Below, in pieces: positions 61,727 through 64,000 of a DNA stretch of 64,000 nt. This DNA comes from VAZQ01 sp963739385. GTDB lineage: Bacteria; Pseudomonadota; Alphaproteobacteria; Rhizobiales; Xanthobacteraceae. Numbering within the stretch: the stretch's first letter is position 1; each line of letters opens with the position of its first letter. The stretch lies in the NCBI GenBank assembly GCA_963739385.1, contig CAVUAI010000035.1, positions 62,001 to 126,000 on the forward strand. The letters are read 5' to 3'. Made by a program: the position numbers and the translations under genes. The notes beneath the pieces were generated by a model. That model saw nothing but the letters and a program-made list of their open reading frames with translations, did no database searches and had not been told where the DNA came from.

Positions 61727-61755
61727 ATGTAGAGGCTCCCTGCGATTTTGCCAAG
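61727..61755 (-). promoter_or_regulatory. Sigma70-type promoter of the rplJ operon
   Basis: On the minus strand CTTGGC (61755-61750), a 17-base spacer and CTACAT (61732-61727) resemble the alphaproteobacterial consensus. It directs transcription through the attenuator-like hairpin to rplJ, a leader of about 425 bases. The divergent gene starts at 61874. Confidence 0.6.
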
Positions 61756-61873
61756 CGCAATTGCAACAATTTCTGGGATTTGCGCCTCCGAGGTCCAACT
61801 ATGGTCACCGGGCGCCGCTAGCACCCCCCTCCGCCGGCACCTGAAAGTTCAACCCGCAAGACGAGGCCTTCAA

Positions 61874-62404
61874 ATGCAACCGATGCTCCGTGTCATGATC
61901 GCGGCTGTTGCGGCCGTGACCGTTTTCTCCACCGCAGCCCCAGCGCAGCAGCCCGCCGGGCCCGCGGATCTCAAGCAGATCCAGCTCACCGAGAAGCAGG
62001 TCCAGGGGGTCATTGCGGCACAAAAGGACGTCTCGCCGATCTTCGAGAAGCTGCAGCAGAACGGGCCGGCGGACCAGCTGCCCCCCAAGGCGCAGGCCGA
62101 CCTGGACGCGGCGGTCAAGAAGCATGGCTTCAAGGATTTCAGCGAATATGACGAGGTGGTCGGCAATATCACCCTGGTGATGACCGGCATCGATCCGAAG
62201 ACCAAAAAATTCACCGAGCCGGCGGTTGCGATCAAGCAGGAGATCGCTGAAGTCACCGCCAACAAAACGATCCCGGCGCAGGAAAAGAAGCAGATGCTGG
62301 AGGAGCTGAACGAGGCGCAGAAAGCGGCGCAGCCCATCCAGTTTCCGAGCAACATCGAGCTGGTCAGGAAGTACTATGACAAGATCGACGCAGCGCTGAA
62401 CTAG
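61874..62404 (+). CDS. Small secreted helical protein of unknown function
   Basis: 176 residues from ATG 61874. A signal peptide (LRVMIAAVAAVTVFSTAAPA) ends before QQPAGPADLKQ. The mature part is mostly helical with TEKQVQGVIAAQKDVSPIFE, VKKHGFKDFSEYDEVVGNIT and a C-terminal VRKYYDKIDAALN. No cysteines. I recall similar small periplasmic proteins in Bradyrhizobium-type genomes, without known function. Divergent from the rplJ operon. Confidence 0.82.
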   Translation: MQPMLRVMIAAVAAVTVFSTAAPAQQPAGPADLKQIQLTEKQVQGVIAAQKDVSPIFEKLQQNGPADQLPPKAQADLDAAVKKHGFKDFSEYDEVVGNITLVMTGIDPKTKKFTEPAVAIKQEIAEVTANKTIPAQEKKQMLEELNEAQKAAQPIQFPSNIELVRKYYDKIDAALN

Positions 62405-62584
62405 CCGCAGTGGCGCAGGGGGGTCGCGCGCGGGCGGCGCAAGGGTCCGCCGGCACGACTGGACGCCGAATGCAACGGGCAAATACCCACTCGCGCTCGG
62501 CACCGCCGCGGTTGCGGCTTGAACGGGCGCGAGGATAAGGAGACGCACAGGCCAAGAACCGAAAAAATCAGAGAGAGGACAGGA

Positions 62585-63778
62585 ATGGCCCGCGACCGCA
62601 TCCTCACAACCCATGTCGGCAGCCTGGTGCGACCGCCGCAGCTGGTGGAGTTCCTGCACAGGATCGAAGATCGTCAGCCTTACGATCAAGCCGCCTACGA
62701 AACCTGCCTTGCGGCATCGATCGAGGACGTGGTCCGAAGGCAGGCCGAGGCCGGCATCGACATCGTCAGCGACGGCGAGTTCAGCAAGGGCCGCAACTGG
62801 GCCTTTTACGTCCACGACCGCCTCACCGGCGTCGCCACCCGGGCGCTAACTCCAGAGGAGAGCAAGGATCCCATGGCGAGCGCAGGCGGCGGTCAGGACC
62901 GCGTCGCATTCCCCGAATTTTACGCCGAATACGACCGGGTGTCGGGCCTCGGCAAGCGGCTCGGCTCGCGCTTCGTGGTCAACGGCGCGCTCACCTATTC
63001 GAATGCCCAGGTCAAGCGTGACATCGCCAATCTCAAAGCAGCAACCACAAAGGCAGCCGTCGCGGGTGCCTTCCTGCCGGTCGTTGCGCCGGCGAGCGCA
63101 CTGCCGAATGCCAAGAACGAGCACTACGCGGACGAGCGGAGCCTCCTGTGGGCGCTCGCCGACTGCCTGCACCAGGAATACAAGACCATCGTCGATGCCG
63201 GGCTCTATGTGCAGATCGACGACGCCTTCCTGCCCTACATGCACGAAAAAATGGTGCCGCCGATGACCCACGCCCAGTATCGTGACTGGGCGCAGATGCG
63301 GATCGACGCGCTCAATCACGCGCTCAAGGGAATTCCTCCCGAGCGCTCGCGCTACCACATCTGCTGGGGCAGCTGGAACGGGCCGCACGCCTTCGACGTG
63401 CCGATGAAGGACATCGTCGATCTGATGCTGCAGGTGAATGTGGGCGCCTACCAGTTCGAGGCCGCCAATCCGCGCCATGAGCACGAATGGGTGGTCTGGC
63501 GGTCGGTCAAACTTCCGCCGGGCAAGGTCCTCATCCCCGGGGTCATCAGCCACGCCACCAACATCGTCGAGCATCCGGAACTGGTGGCGCAGCGCATCGT
63601 GCGGCTCGCCCAGATCGTGGGGCGCGAGAACGTCATGGGCGGCACGGATTGCGGCTTCGCCCAGTCGCCGTTTGCGCAGCGCGTCCATCCGACCATCATG
63701 TGGGCGAAGCTCAGGTCGCTGGCCGAAGGCGCGCGGATCGCGACCGATGAGCTCTGGGGCCGGCGCTCGGCGGCCTGA
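62585..63778 (+). CDS. MetE-C-like (cobalamin-independent methionine synthase type) zinc methyltransferase
   Basis: 397 residues from ATG 62585 (GAGAGGACAGGA upstream). It is a TIM-barrel of the UROD/MetE-C class: TTHVGSLVRPPQLVEFL at the start, GIDIVSDGEFSK, YVQIDDAFLPYM, HICWGSWNGPHAFD and NVMGGTDCGFAQ at the end. The His, Glu and Cys ligands for zinc are expected in the HICWG, FEAANPRHEHEW and GGTDCGF segments. It lacks the N-terminal half of MetE, so it may transfer methyl or alkyl groups from another donor (as in epoxyalkane:CoM transferase relatives). The substrate is uncertain. Confidence 0.85.
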   Translation: MARDRILTTHVGSLVRPPQLVEFLHRIEDRQPYDQAAYETCLAASIEDVVRRQAEAGIDIVSDGEFSKGRNWAFYVHDRLTGVATRALTPEESKDPMASAGGGQDRVAFPEFYAEYDRVSGLGKRLGSRFVVNGALTYSNAQVKRDIANLKAATTKAAVAGAFLPVVAPASALPNAKNEHYADERSLLWALADCLHQEYKTIVDAGLYVQIDDAFLPYMHEKMVPPMTHAQYRDWAQMRIDALNHALKGIPPERSRYHICWGSWNGPHAFDVPMKDIVDLMLQVNVGAYQFEAANPRHEHEWVVWRSVKLPPGKVLIPGVISHATNIVEHPELVAQRIVRLAQIVGRENVMGGTDCGFAQSPFAQRVHPTIMWAKLRSLAEGARIATDELWGRRSAA

Positions 63779-63807
63779 ACGGCATTGTGGTTGGGCCGGA
63801 GGACGGC

Positions 63808-64000
63808 ATGGAACGGAGCAGAGGCGGCACCAGCGACCGACGCAGCTTTCTTTTCAATGGCGCGACACTTGCCGGCGCGGCAGTCTTGGCGCCGGCAATG
63901 GCGGCACAGGCGCGGGAATCGAGCTCCATGGTCCAGGTCGCACAGGCGGGCGCAGGCGCAAGCGCGGCATCAGCATCCGCGTTGACGATCAAATCCGCCG
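63808..64000 (+). CDS. N-terminus of a Tat-exported protein, cut by the window edge
   Basis: ATG 63808 follows GGAGG. The first 64 residues are a Tat signal: SDRRSFLFNGATLAGAAVLA has the twin arginine and a weakly hydrophobic stretch, then APAMAAQARESSS. The rest is outside the window. Tat export implies a folded, often cofactor-containing enzyme; nothing more can be said. 29 bases after the methyltransferase gene. Confidence 0.75.
   Translation, partial: MERSRGGTSDRRSFLFNGATLAGAAVLAPAMAAQARESSSMVQVAQAGAGASAASASALTIKSA

Overview
The window is chromosomal DNA of a high-GC alphaproteobacterium, most likely of the order Hyphomicrobiales (Rhizobiales), near the Bradyrhizobium/Rhodopseudomonas/Pseudolabrys side. 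This rests on the gene order (rplJ-rplL-rpoB-rpoC, then the str, S10, spc and alpha ribosomal operons on one strand, with degQ-like, rarA and rluA-like genes beyond) and on protein character. The genus is an inference.

Layout. 1-3.4 kb (+): end of an iron-sulfur oxidoreductase subunit, then both subunits of a KorAB-type 2-oxoacid:acceptor oxidoreductase. 3.4-5.5 kb (-): an ArsR regulator with an SRPBCC protein, and an RluA-family pseudouridine synthase. 5.7-17.55 kb: an 11.8-kb decayed integrated element. It is bounded by a 13-bp direct repeat and contains only frameshifted remnants: tyrosine integrase, AlpA-like protein, family A DNA polymerase, HK97-type capsid, NusG-like antiterminator and a HEPN-like protein. 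It sits inside a small secreted-protein gene that was overlapped by rarA on one side and the rluA-like gene on the other. 17.6-24.1 kb: rarA, a Deg protease, a divergent membrane-fused spermidine-synthase-like gene, a diheme cytochrome c and an ankyrin protein. 24.1-43.4 kb (-): rplQ, rpoA, rpsK, rpsM, adk, secY, the spc and S10 operons, tuf, fusA, rpsG and rpsL. 43.8-51.4 kb (-): four non-ribosomal genes (ABC exporter, MFS transporter, secreted protein, class A PBP) lying between rpsL and rpoC. 51.7-61.3 kb (-): rpoC, rpoB, rplL, rplJ. 61.9-64 kb (+): a small secreted protein, a MetE-C-like methyltransferase and the start of a Tat-exported protein.

How the genes work together. About 20 kb encodes ribosomal proteins, translation factors EF-Tu and EF-G, the SecY translocon, adenylate kinase and all three large RNA polymerase subunits. 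Start/stop overlaps are frequent, and strong sigma70-like promoters can be read upstream of rpsL and rplJ, with an attenuator-like hairpin in the rplJ leader and a strong terminator after rpoC. Core genes are intact, except for a one-base frameshift in fusA and a missing start codon in the MFS gene. These lesions are sparse, whereas the 5.7-17.5 kb element carries a lesion every few hundred bases, so its decay is real rather than a general sequence-quality effect.

Most unusual points: the element and its exact insertion into a secreted-protein gene; a small cysteine-rich secreted protein hidden by one frameshift inside it; an EF-Tu with a non-canonical switch I segment; low-complexity tails on Adk, L5, L29, L3 and S19; and a family of intergenic stem-loops built from GACGAC-type heptamers.
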